The notes: generated from the sequence alone by a model not told the origin. Numbered from the stretch's first letter, positions 26,896 through 35,880 are shown. The stretch is DNA of 64,000 bases from Sulfuriferula sp047300855 (GCF_047300855.1 NZ_CP170197.1:2666001-2730000), one strand, 5' to 3'. Made by a program: numbers and translations.

Positions 26896-27335
26896 CGGCC
26901 TGCCCGCTTCAGCCAGATGTCGACCTGAGTGCATAGGCGCGTCCATTCACCCTCTTCCAGGCCGGCTCCGGCCTGATAACGCAACGCATCCAGACGGGCT
27001 ATGGCTTCTGCCCAGCCGGGGTGTTCGGCGACCGGCAAGGCAGGCGGCGGCAAGTCCGCGTTTAGCTGCTGCAGTTGCAATCCCAGCCGCAGCTCGGATG
27101 CCAGGCGATAGGCAGCTTCGTGCTGGCTCACACTACCCGCAGCGTAAGCTTTCCTGAGATGCTGCAAACGCTTGCAACAGGCACGGACACCACGCCCGCG
27201 CCAGCGCATCCACAATCCCGGTAGCACCAGCGCCGCCAGCGCCAAAACCAGCCACCACGCGCTGTAGCTGGAAGCAACGAGCAGCGGCCTGACCGGTTCG
27301 ATGATGTCGATCAAACCGCTGGTTGGGTCATTCAT
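26889..27335 (-). CDS. DUF4381-type membrane protein of the Bat operon
   Basis: About 148 aa from ATG 27335, which overlaps the DUF58 gene stop. It contains the typical start LIDIIEPVRP, one transmembrane segment (YSAWWLVLALAALVLPGLWM) and a helical cytoplasmic tail. DUF4381 proteins occur between DUF58 and batA genes and are of unknown function. Confidence 0.82.
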   Translation of the reverse strand: MNDPTSGLIDIIEPVRPLLVASSYSAWWLVLALAALVLPGLWMRWRGRGVRACCKRLQHLRKAYAAGSVSQHEAAYRLASELRLGLQLQQLNADLPPPALPVAEHPGWAEAIARLDALRYQAGAGLEEGEWTRLCTQVDIWLKRAGRC

Positions 27336-28321
27336 GGCAGACGCATTTCTTGCAACAGCGCATACGGGTCGGCGTCGGCCAGCAGACAATGCAAGCGCAC
27401 ACCGATGCGTCGAAACAACGCCTGCTGTGCGGCCTGGCTGCTGCTGGCCTGCGCCTGATACGCCGCACGCACCTCGCGCCTGCCGGTGTCTACCCAGCAG
27501 CGCGCCGTGGAAGCCGCATCCTGGAATGCGATCAGGCCGACATTGGGCAACGCCTGCTCAGTCACATCCAGCACCTGAACTGCCTGCACCTGGTGGCGGC
27601 TGGCCAGACGCAGCAGCGCAGGCATATCCGCCTCGCTCAGCGCATGGAAATCACTGATCAACACCACGTTGGAACCGCGCGGCAATTGCGCATCCAGCCG
27701 GTCGAGCAAGGCATGCAGGAGCGGCATTTCCGCGGCAACCGGATCCGTCAGTGGCGGGCAGGGTGCAATCGCCGCCTGCGCCAGTTGCATTGCGCCCGCT
27801 GTGCCATTGCGACAGGGCAGCGTCATCGCATCGGGTTGCCAGAGCGTGCCGCCGATACAGGTATTGGCCCGCGCAGCGCCAAATCCAAGCGTGGCGGCAA
27901 TGCGCGCGGCTTGCGCCACTTTCAGTCTGGTGCGGGTGCCGAAACGCATGCTCGGGCCGCGGTCGATCACCACATGCAAGGCAGGCTGGTGCTCTTCCCG
28001 GTAAATCTTGATATGCGGCCGGGCGGTGCGCGCCGTGGTGCGCCAATCCATGCCGCGTATGTCGTCCCCAGCCTGATAGGGCCGCGCTTCCTCGAAATCC
28101 AGACCGCTGCCCAGATACACCGAGCGAAAATCCCCGGCGTGACGGTGCTGCGACTCCCTGAAATAGGGCGCTGCCTGTTGTGCCTGGATACGATGCATCA
28201 GTTGGGCGAGTTCTTCTGCATCCAGCAACGGCGCATGCGTCTCCACCGCAGCGGGCCGGCCGACGCTCAGGGCAACCAGGCGCTGCCCGAGTGAGGCCAG
28301 CTTAGCCAAGGATGCTTTCAC
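27332..28321 (-). CDS. DUF58-domain protein
   Basis: A 329-aa DUF58 protein with the hallmark motif GDDIRGMDWRTTART and the following YREEHQPALHVVIDRGPSM segment, which is VWA-like. The start is GTG 28321, six bases after the moxR stop. DUF58 proteins accompany MoxR AAA+ ATPases; they are thought to work in protein-complex assembly. Confidence 0.88.
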   Translation of the reverse strand: MKASLAKLASLGQRLVALSVGRPAAVETHAPLLDAEELAQLMHRIQAQQAAPYFRESQHRHAGDFRSVYLGSGLDFEEARPYQAGDDIRGMDWRTTARTARPHIKIYREEHQPALHVVIDRGPSMRFGTRTRLKVAQAARIAATLGFGAARANTCIGGTLWQPDAMTLPCRNGTAGAMQLAQAAIAPCPPLTDPVAAEMPLLHALLDRLDAQLPRGSNVVLISDFHALSEADMPALLRLASRHQVQAVQVLDVTEQALPNVGLIAFQDAASTARCWVDTGRREVRAAYQAQASSSQAAQQALFRRIGVRLHCLLADADPYALLQEMRLP

Positions 28322-28327
28322 AGCGGG

Positions 28328-29287
28328 TTAAGGGACCGGCAGCGCATCCAGCAAAGCCTGGAGCAGGCTATTGCGCGACACGTTTTCCATGCGTGCGTTA
28401 AAGCTCGGGATGATGCGATGGCGCAGGCAATCCGCGGCGACCGCATGAATATCGTCCGGGATGACATATTCCCTGCCCTGCAAATACGCATGGCCGCAGG
28501 CCGCGTGGGCAATGGCAAGGGAAGCGCGCGGGCTGGCGCCGACCTCGATCATGCCGGCCTGATCCGGCAGCCAGTGCGCAATATCGCGCGTCGCCCCGAC
28601 CAGGGTCACGATATAGCGTTCCAGTGCAGCGTCCAGATGAATCTTTCTCACTTCCTCGCGCGCCGCCAGCACGGTCTGCACATCCACTTTAGGCAGGGAT
28701 TCCGTGTCGGCAGCGTTGCCCATACGGTCGCGTTGCAGTATGCGCAACTCATCCTCCGCACTCGGATAGGTCAGTTCGACATGCAACAGAAAGCGGTCGA
28801 GCTGCGCCTCCGGCAGTGGGTAGGTGCCCGCCTGCTCCAGCGGGTTTTGCGTGGCCAGGACCATGAACAGCGGCGGCAACGGCCGGGTTACGCCCCCCAC
28901 CGTAATCTGGTGTTCCTGCATGGCTTCGAGCAAGGCGGACTGCACTTTGGCCGGCGCCCGGTTGATTTCGTCCGCCAGAATGATTTCGTGGAACAGCGGC
29001 CCCTCGACAAAGCAGAAGCTGCCTTCCTGGGGATTGTAGATATCGGTGCCGGTCAGATCGCCGGGAAGCAGATCGGGAGTGAACTGGATGCGCTGAAAAC
29101 GGGCGTGAACTGCTCCCGCCAACGCTTTCACCGCTGTGGTTTTGGCCAGCCCTGGCAAACCTTCCAGCAGCAGATGCCCGCCGGTCAGCAGTCCGATAAC
29201 CAGCCGGTCTAGCAAGGCCGACTGACCGACAATGGTATTTTCCAGAGACTGGCGTAGCGCGATGATTTTGGGCTGATTTAGCATCAT
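28328..29287 (-). CDS. moxR: MoxR-family AAA+ ATPase
   Basis: A 319-aa AAA+ ATPase with Walker A GLPGLAKTTAVKAL and Walker B ILADEINRAPAKVQSALLEAMQE, sensor region VLATQNPLEQAGTYPLPEAQLDRF. It heads the operon moxR-DUF58-DUF4381-batA-batB/C-batD, a chain of short gaps and overlaps on the minus strand. Two ATG codons are adjacent; either can serve. Confidence 0.93.
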   Translation of the reverse strand: MMLNQPKIIALRQSLENTIVGQSALLDRLVIGLLTGGHLLLEGLPGLAKTTAVKALAGAVHARFQRIQFTPDLLPGDLTGTDIYNPQEGSFCFVEGPLFHEIILADEINRAPAKVQSALLEAMQEHQITVGGVTRPLPPLFMVLATQNPLEQAGTYPLPEAQLDRFLLHVELTYPSAEDELRILQRDRMGNAADTESLPKVDVQTVLAAREEVRKIHLDAALERYIVTLVGATRDIAHWLPDQAGMIEVGASPRASLAIAHAACGHAYLQGREYVIPDDIHAVAADCLRHRIIPSFNARMENVSRNSLLQALLDALPVP

Positions 29288-29401
29288 TCGTTCCTAACAT
29301 TGGACAGCATGCCGCCACACGAAACCAGGGTGTAGTGTATTAACATTCCCAGAAACGTAACATGGTTAATGCGAACCACAATAATCCTGAAAAAATCAGT
29401 T

Positions 29402-29575
29402 AGCCACAGAGAACACAGAGTTCACAGAGGCAACGGGGTTCGCAGGGATGGGCGGCTTGTCGCCCAATTCGCAAAAACCATTGGTTGCCGTAAATATTGG
29501 CTTCACCCATCAGGTGGGGCGGAAAAAATAGGTGGAAACCGCTTCATCTCTGTGCCCTCTGTGTTCTCTGTGGCT
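29402..29575. repeat. 174-bp inverted-repeat element built from CACAGAG units (MITE-like)
   Basis: Perfect 19-bp inverted termini (29402-29420 and 29557-29575). Each arm consists of three CACAGAG units with 9-base spacing (29405, 29414, 29423 on the left; 29548, 29557, 29566 inverted on the right). No transposase is inside; the interior is unique sequence with no convincing gene. Elements with these CACAGAG arms are known from many bacterial genomes. It lies between moxR and the decayed chromate genes. The rest of 29288-29621 holds only the presumed moxR promoter. Confidence 0.85.
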
Positions 29576-29621
29576 TGAATCGCGGTTTTTAGGATAATTG
29601 CGGTATTTACACCGCTATAAA

Positions 29622-30209
29622 ATGACCACGAAAATTATTCCCATCTCCTACCCACCCGCGCCAGTCAGCTTGGGCGAATCGCTCAAATACTGACTCAAGC
29701 TCGGTTCCATCAGCTTCGGCGGCCCGGCCGGGCAGATTGCCATGATGCACCTGGAACTGGTGGAACGGCGCCGCTGGATTTCCGAGCGGCGCTTTCTGCA
29801 TGCGCTGAATTACTGCATGCTGCTGCCCGGACCGGAAGCGCAGCAGCTCGCCACTTACATCGGCTGGCTGACTGATGCACGGGGTGAAAGGCGGGGTCGC
29901 GGCAGGCGTGCTGTTGGCGCTGCCGCCGTTGCTGATTCTGATTGCGCTCACCTGGGTATACGCATCTTTCGGCAGCCTACCGCATCGGCACGCGCGCGCT
30001 CAGGTATGGCGTGCTGTGGGCGATTGCGGTGGCCGCCTTTGTCGCCATTTTCGCGCTCGATATCCCCTTCCCCTACATCGTGCTGGGCGCAGCGAGCCTC
30101 GGCATGGCGGGCGGCAAATTCATGCCGGACAAATTCAAGGCCGCGGGCAGTCATGGCACATCCGGCAGGGACTACGGCGCAGCGCTGATCGACGACCAAA
30201 CGCCCACAC
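29622..30209 (+). pseudogene. chrA: Decayed chromate transporter ChrA, N-terminal part
   Basis: Pieces of ChrA are readable in successive frames. ATG 29622 opens a frame with SLGESLKY, then a TGA at 29691 where ChrA has tryptophan, then LKLGSISFGGPAGQIA ... MLLPGPEAQQLATYIGWL. A 4-base tandem duplication (CTGACTGATG near 29867) shifts the frame to MHGVKGGVAAGVLLALPP. After VYASFG about 24 residues are missing and the frame shifts again to AYRIGTRALRYGVLWAIA ... GRDYGAALIDDQTPT. The second half of ChrA is absent. The gene is clearly non-functional. Confidence 0.88.
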
Positions 30210-30620
30210 ATCGCCTGCCCGTGGCTGATTGCGCGCTTTATCGATGAAGCGCCGTAATTTCTGTACGTGCCGGCAAGCGAAGTACTGGAGGTGGCCGCAC
30301 AAACCGGGGCGGTTCCCTATGATATTCCCGGCGTGGAGTATGGTCATGACTGCGAACGATGCAGCTTCGATGCCTTCCTGATAAAACACCATCTCGACGA
30401 GCCCGGATTACAACAACTCGCGCTGATCGTGCGCGGCGCGGACACCGCGCGTCCGGATCTCGCCCCCGAAGCAGCGGGTTTGCTGGCGATTTCACTGGGC
30501 TTGTCACGCTGCTTTTCGGACGACCATGAAATGCTCAGGCACGGCATGGTGATCTACGATGCACTCTATGCCTGGTGTCGTGAAGGACGGGCGGAAACTC
30601 ACAACCGGCCGCCAGCTTGA
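30210..30620 (+). pseudogene. chrB: Decayed chromate-resistance protein ChrB, C-terminal part
   Basis: The sequence reads IACPWLIARFIDEAP, then TAA at about 30252 where ChrB has glutamate, then FLYVPASEVLEVAAQTGAVPYDIPGVE ... RCSFDAFLIKHHLDEP ... LLAISLGLSRCFSDDHEMLRHGMVIYDALYAWC, the ChrB C-terminal domain. The N-terminal regulator part is missing. It is joined directly to the truncated chrA, so a deletion removed the chrA 3' half and the chrB 5' half, and the order is reversed relative to the usual chrB-chrA. Confidence 0.87.
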
Positions 30621-30622
30621 AA

Positions 30623-31126
30623 CTAGTGCGCTGGCAGCAGCGCCATGAGTTTTCCCAGGGAATCGGGTTCATCCCATTCCGTACCACCGAACATGACGTA
30701 ACGCACGCGACCCTGTGTATCCACCACAAAGCTGGAGGGCAGAGCAAAGGCTTTCCACGCTTTCAATCGGCTGGCTTCGCGATCCATCAAGATGGGAAAA
30801 GTAACCGGCACCTGCTTGAGAAAAGCCTGCACGTCACTGTTTTGTTCACCCACATTTACCGACAAAATCGCGAAAGGCTTACCGGCCATGCGTTTTTGCA
30901 AGCGCTCCATCGAGGGCATTTCCTTGAGACAGGGCGGGCAATAGGTCGCCCAGAAATTTACCAGGACAACTCGTCCGCGGTAACTTGCAAGGTCAAATTT
31001 TTTACCACTCATATCGGACAGCGCGAGCGCTTTGGCCGGATAAGGCGCAACAGCATGCAAGTCGGCATCGGCCGCGTGTGCAGTGATAAAAAACAGACTA
31101 AGGATGAGGGCGAGCAGCGGGCGCAT
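30623..31126 (-). CDS. TlpA/ResA-like periplasmic thiol-disulfide protein
   Basis: About 167 aa with a signal peptide (MRPLLALILSLFFITAHA) and a thioredoxin fold with active site WATYCPPCLKEMPS. ATG 31126 is chosen because it places the signal peptide at the N-terminus; longer frames run into the preceding gene. It overlaps the upstream gene by 29 bases. It probably reduces cysteines in the periplasm, for example in c-type cytochrome maturation or on Sox carrier proteins; the partner is unknown. Confidence 0.87.
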   Translation of the reverse strand: MRPLLALILSLFFITAHAADADLHAVAPYPAKALALSDMSGKKFDLASYRGRVVLVNFWATYCPPCLKEMPSMERLQKRMAGKPFAILSVNVGEQNSDVQAFLKQVPVTFPILMDREASRLKAWKAFALPSSFVVDTQGRVRYVMFGGTEWDEPDSLGKLMALLPAH

Positions 31127-31952
31127 GAGGGGTTCCGTGAGCGGGTGAATCTGACGCAAGCTTGCGCCAGGCATTAAACATGGTGGCGCCGAGTCGCCGG
31201 GATTCCTGGAGTTCGTGCTGGCTTTGATTCGGGCGTTCATAAAAAGCATCCCGTACCCCCGGCAAGATCGTTACGTGGACTTTGCTGCCTCCGCTTTGCA
31301 GCGCGTCTTTCAGTTTGTCCAGCCACCAGAAACGCGGGGATTGCTGCGGTTGCAACAGCGCGACACTGAGCCGGACATGGCTCGTCGCAGGCAGAAAGTG
31401 CAGCGCTTTGCCGGTGTCTACCTCCTCGACCAGATCCGGGTAGATCAGCACGGCGCCGGATATCTTGGGGGGCGATTTAGCTTTTTTTACATGCGGCTCC
31501 TGCTGTAACAGCTGTGCGCCATTGAGCAATGGAATCACGTTCGTACCTGCCCCGGCAAGGTAGAGCTTTTTGCCATCGTGCAGCGCAAATTGCAGCAGGG
31601 CTTTCATGTCGGAAGCGGGCACCTTGTCGCGACTGCTACGCAGATCGGGCAGATCATACGCAGACAAACTGTCTACCAACCATACCTCCACTCCGTGCGC
31701 GGCGAAATATCTGGCTGCGGCTTGCTCATAGCGTTGTTCGCCATACTCGGCCCCCATCCATAACAATCGGTTCTGTCCTTGCGCCGGATAAACGCTGTAG
31801 CTCAACACCGCGCCGGACGGCGATTTCCAACGCTTATTTTGCGCATGCGCAGCTGCCTGTACCTGGCTGCTACCCAATGCAGTCAGTAGCAACAGACTGA
31901 CCAGCATGCCATACAAGACGCGATTTAATTCATTAAAACCCGGAAACTTCAT
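31098..31952 (-). CDS. Secreted protein, possibly alpha/beta-hydrolase-like
   Basis: About 284 aa from ATG 31952 with a signal peptide (VLYGMLVSLLLLTALGSSQVQA). The pattern YDLPDLRSSRDK ... LQFALHDGKKLYLAGAGTNVIPLLNGA resembles an esterase-type fold in which the nucleophile serine is not in a clear GxSxG (GAGTN instead). It ends overlapping the TlpA gene, suggesting co-expression. The function is unknown. Confidence 0.65.
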   Translation of the reverse strand: MKFPGFNELNRVLYGMLVSLLLLTALGSSQVQAAAHAQNKRWKSPSGAVLSYSVYPAQGQNRLLWMGAEYGEQRYEQAAARYFAAHGVEVWLVDSLSAYDLPDLRSSRDKVPASDMKALLQFALHDGKKLYLAGAGTNVIPLLNGAQLLQQEPHVKKAKSPPKISGAVLIYPDLVEEVDTGKALHFLPATSHVRLSVALLQPQQSPRFWWLDKLKDALQSGGSKVHVTILPGVRDAFYERPNQSQHELQESRRLGATMFNAWRKLASDSPAHGTPHAPAARPHP

Positions 31953-32027
31953 AAGATATCTGCAGAGCATAGCGACGTTACAGGCAAAGTAACTGCTCCG
32001 ATGTCTAGTCGCAATGGTACACACTGC

Positions 32028-32162
32028 TCAGGGCACGGTTTCTTCGGCCCTGCGCTTTACATCCCGGAGCTTGCCTTCTTCCATATCCTGCTCGCGGATA
32101 GCCAGGCCGGAAAAGATCCATTCCTCGATGCTCACCACGTCCACATGGATAGTCATTGCCAT
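32028..32162 (-). pseudogene. atpC: Internally deleted atpC (F1-ATPase epsilon) fragment, 44 codons
   Basis: The ORF begins MAMTIHVDVVSIEEWIFSGLA and continues IREQDMEEGKLRDVKRRAEE before a stop. Compared with the intact atpC at 36.4-36.8 kb, residues 22-85 are missing in frame (192 bases), with TGGC present at both ends of the lost part (microhomology). The end of the gene is also lost. The remnant lies 36 bases downstream of atpG, where atpD and atpC would follow in a normal operon. It cannot form the epsilon beta-barrel. Confidence 0.85.
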
Positions 32163-32198
32163 GGTGTTTGCCCCATTGGTCCGTTATGGCTGGATCAA

Positions 32199-33062
32199 TT
32201 AAACCGCGGCGGCGCCGCCGACAATCTCGGAAATCTCCTTGGTAATCGCCGCCTGCCGGGTTTTATTGTAAATCAGCCGCAACTCGTCGAGCACGTGGCC
32301 CGCATTGTCTGTCGCCGCTTTCATCGCCACCATGCGCGCACCCTGTTCGGAAGCCATGTTTTCTGCCACCGCCTGGTAGATCAATGCCTCCACATAACGC
32401 CTGAGCAATTCATCCACAATGGTTTTGGCGTCCGGTTCATAAATGTAATCCCAGTGCCCATAGGGACTGGCGAGCTGCTCACCGTTGAGCGGCAGCAATT
32501 GCTCCAGCACCGGTTCCTGTTTCATGGTGTTGATGAAGCGCGTATAGCAGATGTAAAGCGTGTCTATCCGGCCTTCACTATAGGCATCCAGCATGGTTTT
32601 CACCGGCCCAGCCAGCCTTTCCATGTGCGGCGTGTCGCCCAATGCCACAGCGTACGAAACGACGTTGGCTCCCATTCGCCGCAGGAAACCGAAGCCTTTG
32701 CCGCCGATGGCGCAAACCTCCAGCGCCATCTTCTGCTCCTCCCGTTCCTTCATGTGGTTAAGCGCCAGGCGCAGCGCATTGGTGTTCAGGCCACCGCACA
32801 TTCCCTTGTCGGCGGTGATCAGTATCAACCCGGCGTGGTTTGCCGTTCCACGCGCGACCAGGAATGGGGATTTGTATTCCGGGTGTGCGTGGCTCATATG
32901 CGCAGCCACATTGCGGATCTTTTCGCCGTAGGGCCGCGCAGCGCACATGCGATCGCGCACCTTGCGCATTTTGGATTGCGCCACCATTTCCATGGCGTAG
33001 GTGATCTTTTGCATGTTCTGGACAGTTTTGATCTTGGTCCGGATTTCCTTGAGGCCAGCCAT
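32199..33062 (-). CDS. atpG: ATP synthase gamma subunit, orphan copy
   Basis: A 287-aa full-length F1 gamma subunit: N-terminal helix MAGLKEIRTKIKTVQNMQKITYAMEMVAQSKMRK, central TADKGMCGGLNTN, and the conserved C-terminal helix NKTRQAAITKEISEIVGG. Full length and conserved ends argue for function or recent origin. No alpha, beta or delta gene is near. Downstream is only the deleted atpC, so atpD was lost. The ribosome site is GGAG. The upstream region contains a repeat shared with the ttrB promoter. Confidence 0.93.
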   Translation of the reverse strand: MAGLKEIRTKIKTVQNMQKITYAMEMVAQSKMRKVRDRMCAARPYGEKIRNVAAHMSHAHPEYKSPFLVARGTANHAGLILITADKGMCGGLNTNALRLALNHMKEREEQKMALEVCAIGGKGFGFLRRMGANVVSYAVALGDTPHMERLAGPVKTMLDAYSEGRIDTLYICYTRFINTMKQEPVLEQLLPLNGEQLASPYGHWDYIYEPDAKTIVDELLRRYVEALIYQAVAENMASEQGARMVAMKAATDNAGHVLDELRLIYNKTRQAAITKEISEIVGGAAAV

Positions 33063-33104
33063 TCGTCGTTATCTCCAAACAAAAAGTCTGCTCGCTGATG
33101 CGAA

Positions 33105-33215
33105 CAATGCACCGTTGTAGAGTAGGCGCACCAGGACCATGCCGCCAGTGGACAGATCATGTACCCGGCTAGGTACTTTTCCTTAGGAATGAATGTGTCT
33201 GGAGGCTTTCGGGCC
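33105..33215. repeat. Direct repeat copy A, between atpG and ttrS
   Basis: About 110 bp similar to 41839-41951 in the same orientation. The core 33147-33186 is identical over 40 bases to 41878-41917. It contains the palindrome GTACC-CGGCTA-GGTAC. It lies in the divergent promoter region of atpG (minus) and ttrS (plus). The remaining bases up to 33394 carry an open frame in phase with ttrS but no recognised domain. Confidence 0.88.
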
Positions 33216-33394
33216 GTTTGAGAGAAAACTGGCCCCGGCGCAGACTCATTGCAGATGGCCATTCCGCCACCAGGATGCTGCATTCGGATCAGGGCAACCC
33301 GGTATGCCCGTCGGATTACTCGGCGTTGCTGAAAGAACTTCTCTACAATTGTGAAGGTTTGCGCGCTGCAGACGGATTTCGGGAACATGAATTG

Positions 33395-35257
33395 ATGGCA
33401 TGGATGGGACAGAGGGAAGTGGCGATGGACGGCTCGAGCGCTGCATTGGTGCTCGAACAGTACCGGCAGGCCCATGGGCGGGTAGTCCTGTTTCTAAGCA
33501 TTGTGGCGGCCATGCTGACACTGTTGCTCGCTGCGCCTGCGCTGGCCAGCCCGCCAGTGCGGATCGGCGTCCTCGACTTCCTCGGCTCCGATGCCGCTTT
33601 TTCCGACTGGTCCCCGATGGTGGCGCACCTCGAAACGGCCCTGCCGGAGCGGCGTTTCGTTCTTGCTTATTACAACGTCCCCGGCCTGCGGGAAGCCGTG
33701 CGCCGGCAGGAGGTGGACTTCGTGATTACCAACGGCGGCCAGTATGTGGCCCTGGAATCGGAATTCGGTGTCAGCCGCATCGCCACCTTGGAGTCGCCCG
33801 GCGTGCCCTCCCCCTCGCAGGCCATCGGTTCGGCGGTGATCGCCCGCGCCGACCGGCGCGATCTGAACGTGCTGTCTGATCTCAAGGGCAAGCGTGTGGC
33901 CGCTGTCGGCGAGGATGCGTTCGGCGGCTTCCAGGTGGCCTGGCGCGAGTTCCGGCGCCAGGGCGTCGAACCGGAGGATTTCGCGCGCCTCGACTTCCTC
34001 GGCTTTCCCATGCCGCGCATCGTCACGGCCGTGGCCAGCGGCCAGGCTGACGCAGGGATCGTGCGCGCCTGTCTGCTGGAAGAGCTGGCGCGGGCCGGAA
34101 CCATCCGGCTCGCCGACTTCAAGGTGCTCTCGCCGCGCCGGGTGACAGGCTTCGCCTGCGGCCTGTCGTCCGATCTTTACCCGGATTGGCCCATCGCCAC
34201 CCTGCGCCATACCGATCTGCACCTGGCCAAGGCGGTGGCGACGGCACTCCTGTCGATGCCGGCATCTCCCAAAGGCTACGCCTGGACGGTGCCGGCGGAT
34301 TACCGGGAGGTGCACGAACTGTTCCGGGATTTGCAAATCGGCCCCTATGCCTACCTGCGCGAGACCACTCTGCAAGCACTGGCACGCCGCTATTGGCCAT
34401 TCATGTTGCTTTTTTTCGCGGCGCTTGCCGGCTGGGTCGTGCACACCGTTCGCGTCGAGCAACAGGTCCACGCCCGCACGACGGCGTTGCGTCAGGCGCT
34501 GGCGCAACGGGATGCGGCCGAGGCGGGGATGCGCGCGCACCAGGAGCAATTCGACCATTTGTCCCGCCTGTCGATCCTGGGCGAGCTGTCCGGCACCCTG
34601 GCCCATGAATTGAACCAGCCACTGACCGTCATCGCCAACTACGCCCAAAGCCTGGTACGCCGCCTCGACAGCGGCCGCTACACGCCCGCTGTGCTGGCTG
34701 AGGCGAGTCAGGAAATCGCCACCCAGGCAGAGCGCGCCGGCGGCATCGTGCACCGCATCCGCGCCTTCGCCCGCAAGCGCGCCGCAGTGCGCGAGCGGCG
34801 CCCGCTGGCCGATCTGGTGCGGGAGGCCGCCGCCCTGTTCGGCGGCATGCTGCCGGGCGCACCGCACATCGACATCGCCGACCGCCTGCCGGCTGGCACG
34901 CAGGTTGAGGCGGATACCGTGCAAGTAGAGCAGGTTCTCCTCAATCTGCTGAAAAACGCCGCCGACGCCATGCAGGGCCTGCCGCCCGATGAGCGCGCCA
35001 TCGAGGTTACGCTGGAGCGCGAGGGGCGCAACTACCGGATTTCCATCCGTGACCATGGCGCCGGCCTGGCGCCGGCGTCCGCCCAGCACCTGTTCGAACC
35101 TTTCTTCACCACCAAGCCCGACGGCATGGGGCTTGGCCTGTCGATCTGCAAAACCATAGTCGAGGCGCACGGCGGACGGCTGTGGGCCGAGGCCAACGCC
35201 GGCGCGCCCGGCATGACGTTTATTTTTACGCTGCCCACCGATGACCTCATCCCTTGA
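33395..35257 (+). CDS. ttrS: Tetrathionate-responsive sensor histidine kinase TtrS
   Basis: About 620 aa. Export segment VVLFLSIVAAMLTLLLAAPALAS, a PhnD-like periplasmic binding domain (RIGVLDFLGSDAAFSDWSPM to about residue 310), a transmembrane helix (WPFMLLFFAALAGWVVH), then a HisKA domain with GTLAHELNQPLTV, N box LLNLLKNAADAM and G boxes. This layout is that of TtrS, which detects periplasmic tetrathionate. The frame is open from 33218; ATG 33395, 33404 or 33425 all keep the export segment. It overlaps ttrR by 17 bases. Confidence 0.88.
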   Translation: MAWMGQREVAMDGSSAALVLEQYRQAHGRVVLFLSIVAAMLTLLLAAPALASPPVRIGVLDFLGSDAAFSDWSPMVAHLETALPERRFVLAYYNVPGLREAVRRQEVDFVITNGGQYVALESEFGVSRIATLESPGVPSPSQAIGSAVIARADRRDLNVLSDLKGKRVAAVGEDAFGGFQVAWREFRRQGVEPEDFARLDFLGFPMPRIVTAVASGQADAGIVRACLLEELARAGTIRLADFKVLSPRRVTGFACGLSSDLYPDWPIATLRHTDLHLAKAVATALLSMPASPKGYAWTVPADYREVHELFRDLQIGPYAYLRETTLQALARRYWPFMLLFFAALAGWVVHTVRVEQQVHARTTALRQALAQRDAAEAGMRAHQEQFDHLSRLSILGELSGTLAHELNQPLTVIANYAQSLVRRLDSGRYTPAVLAEASQEIATQAERAGGIVHRIRAFARKRAAVRERRPLADLVREAAALFGGMLPGAPHIDIADRLPAGTQVEADTVQVEQVLLNLLKNAADAMQGLPPDERAIEVTLEREGRNYRISIRDHGAGLAPASAQHLFEPFFTTKPDGMGLGLSICKTIVEAHGGRLWAEANAGAPGMTFIFTLPTDDLIP

Positions 35258-35870
35258 CCAAGCCCTGATCCATATCGTCGACGACGACGCGGCGCTGCGC
35301 CGCTCCCTGGTGTTCCTGCTCGACTCGGTCGGCTGGCGCACCCAGGCCCATGCCAGCGCCGAGGAATTCCTGGCCACCTACCAGCCGGGCGCGCCCGGCT
35401 GCCTGGTGCTGGACATCCGCATGCCCGGCATGAGCGGGCTGGAGCTGCAGCAGGTGCTGCGCGCCCAGGACCGCACCCTGCCGATCATATTCATCACCGG
35501 CCACGGAGATATCTCGCTGGCGGTGCAGGCCATGAAGCAGGAGGCCTGCGATTTTCTGGAAAAACCGTTCAAGGACCAGGTGCTGCTCGATGCGGTGACC
35601 CAGGCGGTGCGCCGCAGCTCCCGGCAACTGGCGGCGGAGCGGCGCCACGACCAGGCCCATGCGCTGCTGGAACGGCTGTCGCCGCGCGAGCGGGAGGTGG
35701 CGCTGCGGGTGGCGCACGGCCTGCCCAACAAACTGATCGCGCGGGAGCTGGACATCAGCGAAAAGACCGTGCATGTGCATCGCCAGCACGTGATGGAGAA
35801 AACGCACACCGGTTCCGCCGCCGAGCTCGCGCGCCTGATGCTGCGCGCCGACCCGGCCGACCCGGATTGA
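35241..35870 (+). CDS. ttrR: Response regulator TtrR (FixJ/LuxR type)
   Basis: A 209-aa two-domain regulator. The receiver domain has VDDDAALRR, the phosphorylated aspartate in VLDIRMPGMSG, the ITGHGD threonine and the LEKPF lysine. The C-terminal LuxR-type HTH is LSPREREVALRVAHGLPNKLIARELDISEKTVHVH. With TtrS it should switch on ttrBCA. The palindrome in both copies of the 110-bp repeat is a candidate site for it. Confidence 0.9.
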   Translation: MTSSLDQALIHIVDDDAALRRSLVFLLDSVGWRTQAHASAEEFLATYQPGAPGCLVLDIRMPGMSGLELQQVLRAQDRTLPIIFITGHGDISLAVQAMKQEACDFLEKPFKDQVLLDAVTQAVRRSSRQLAAERRHDQAHALLERLSPREREVALRVAHGLPNKLIARELDISEKTVHVHRQHVMEKTHTGSAAELARLMLRADPADPD

Positions 35871-35880
35871 GGGAGCGCGC

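Noticed and set aside
29402..29575. CRISPR array made of CACAGAG units
   Set aside because: The units are 7 bases with 2-base spacers and are arranged as inverted arms, so this is not a CRISPR array. The open frame across it is just the repeat translated.
29622..29990. Reassignment of TGA to tryptophan to rescue chrA
   Set aside because: The same locus has two frame changes, a deletion and a TAA stop, and all other genes of the window use TGA as stop.
33147..33186. NarL-type heptamer site in the ttr repeat
   Set aside because: TACCCGGCTAGGTA is 14 bases long, while the NarL 7-2-7 arrangement needs 16; the match is only superficial. A FixJ/LuxR-type operator remains possible.
33494..35377. 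Long minus-strand open frame opposite ttrS and the start of ttrR
   Set aside because: It is antisense to a two-component pair with all motifs and shows low-complexity composition (many H, R, Q, G).
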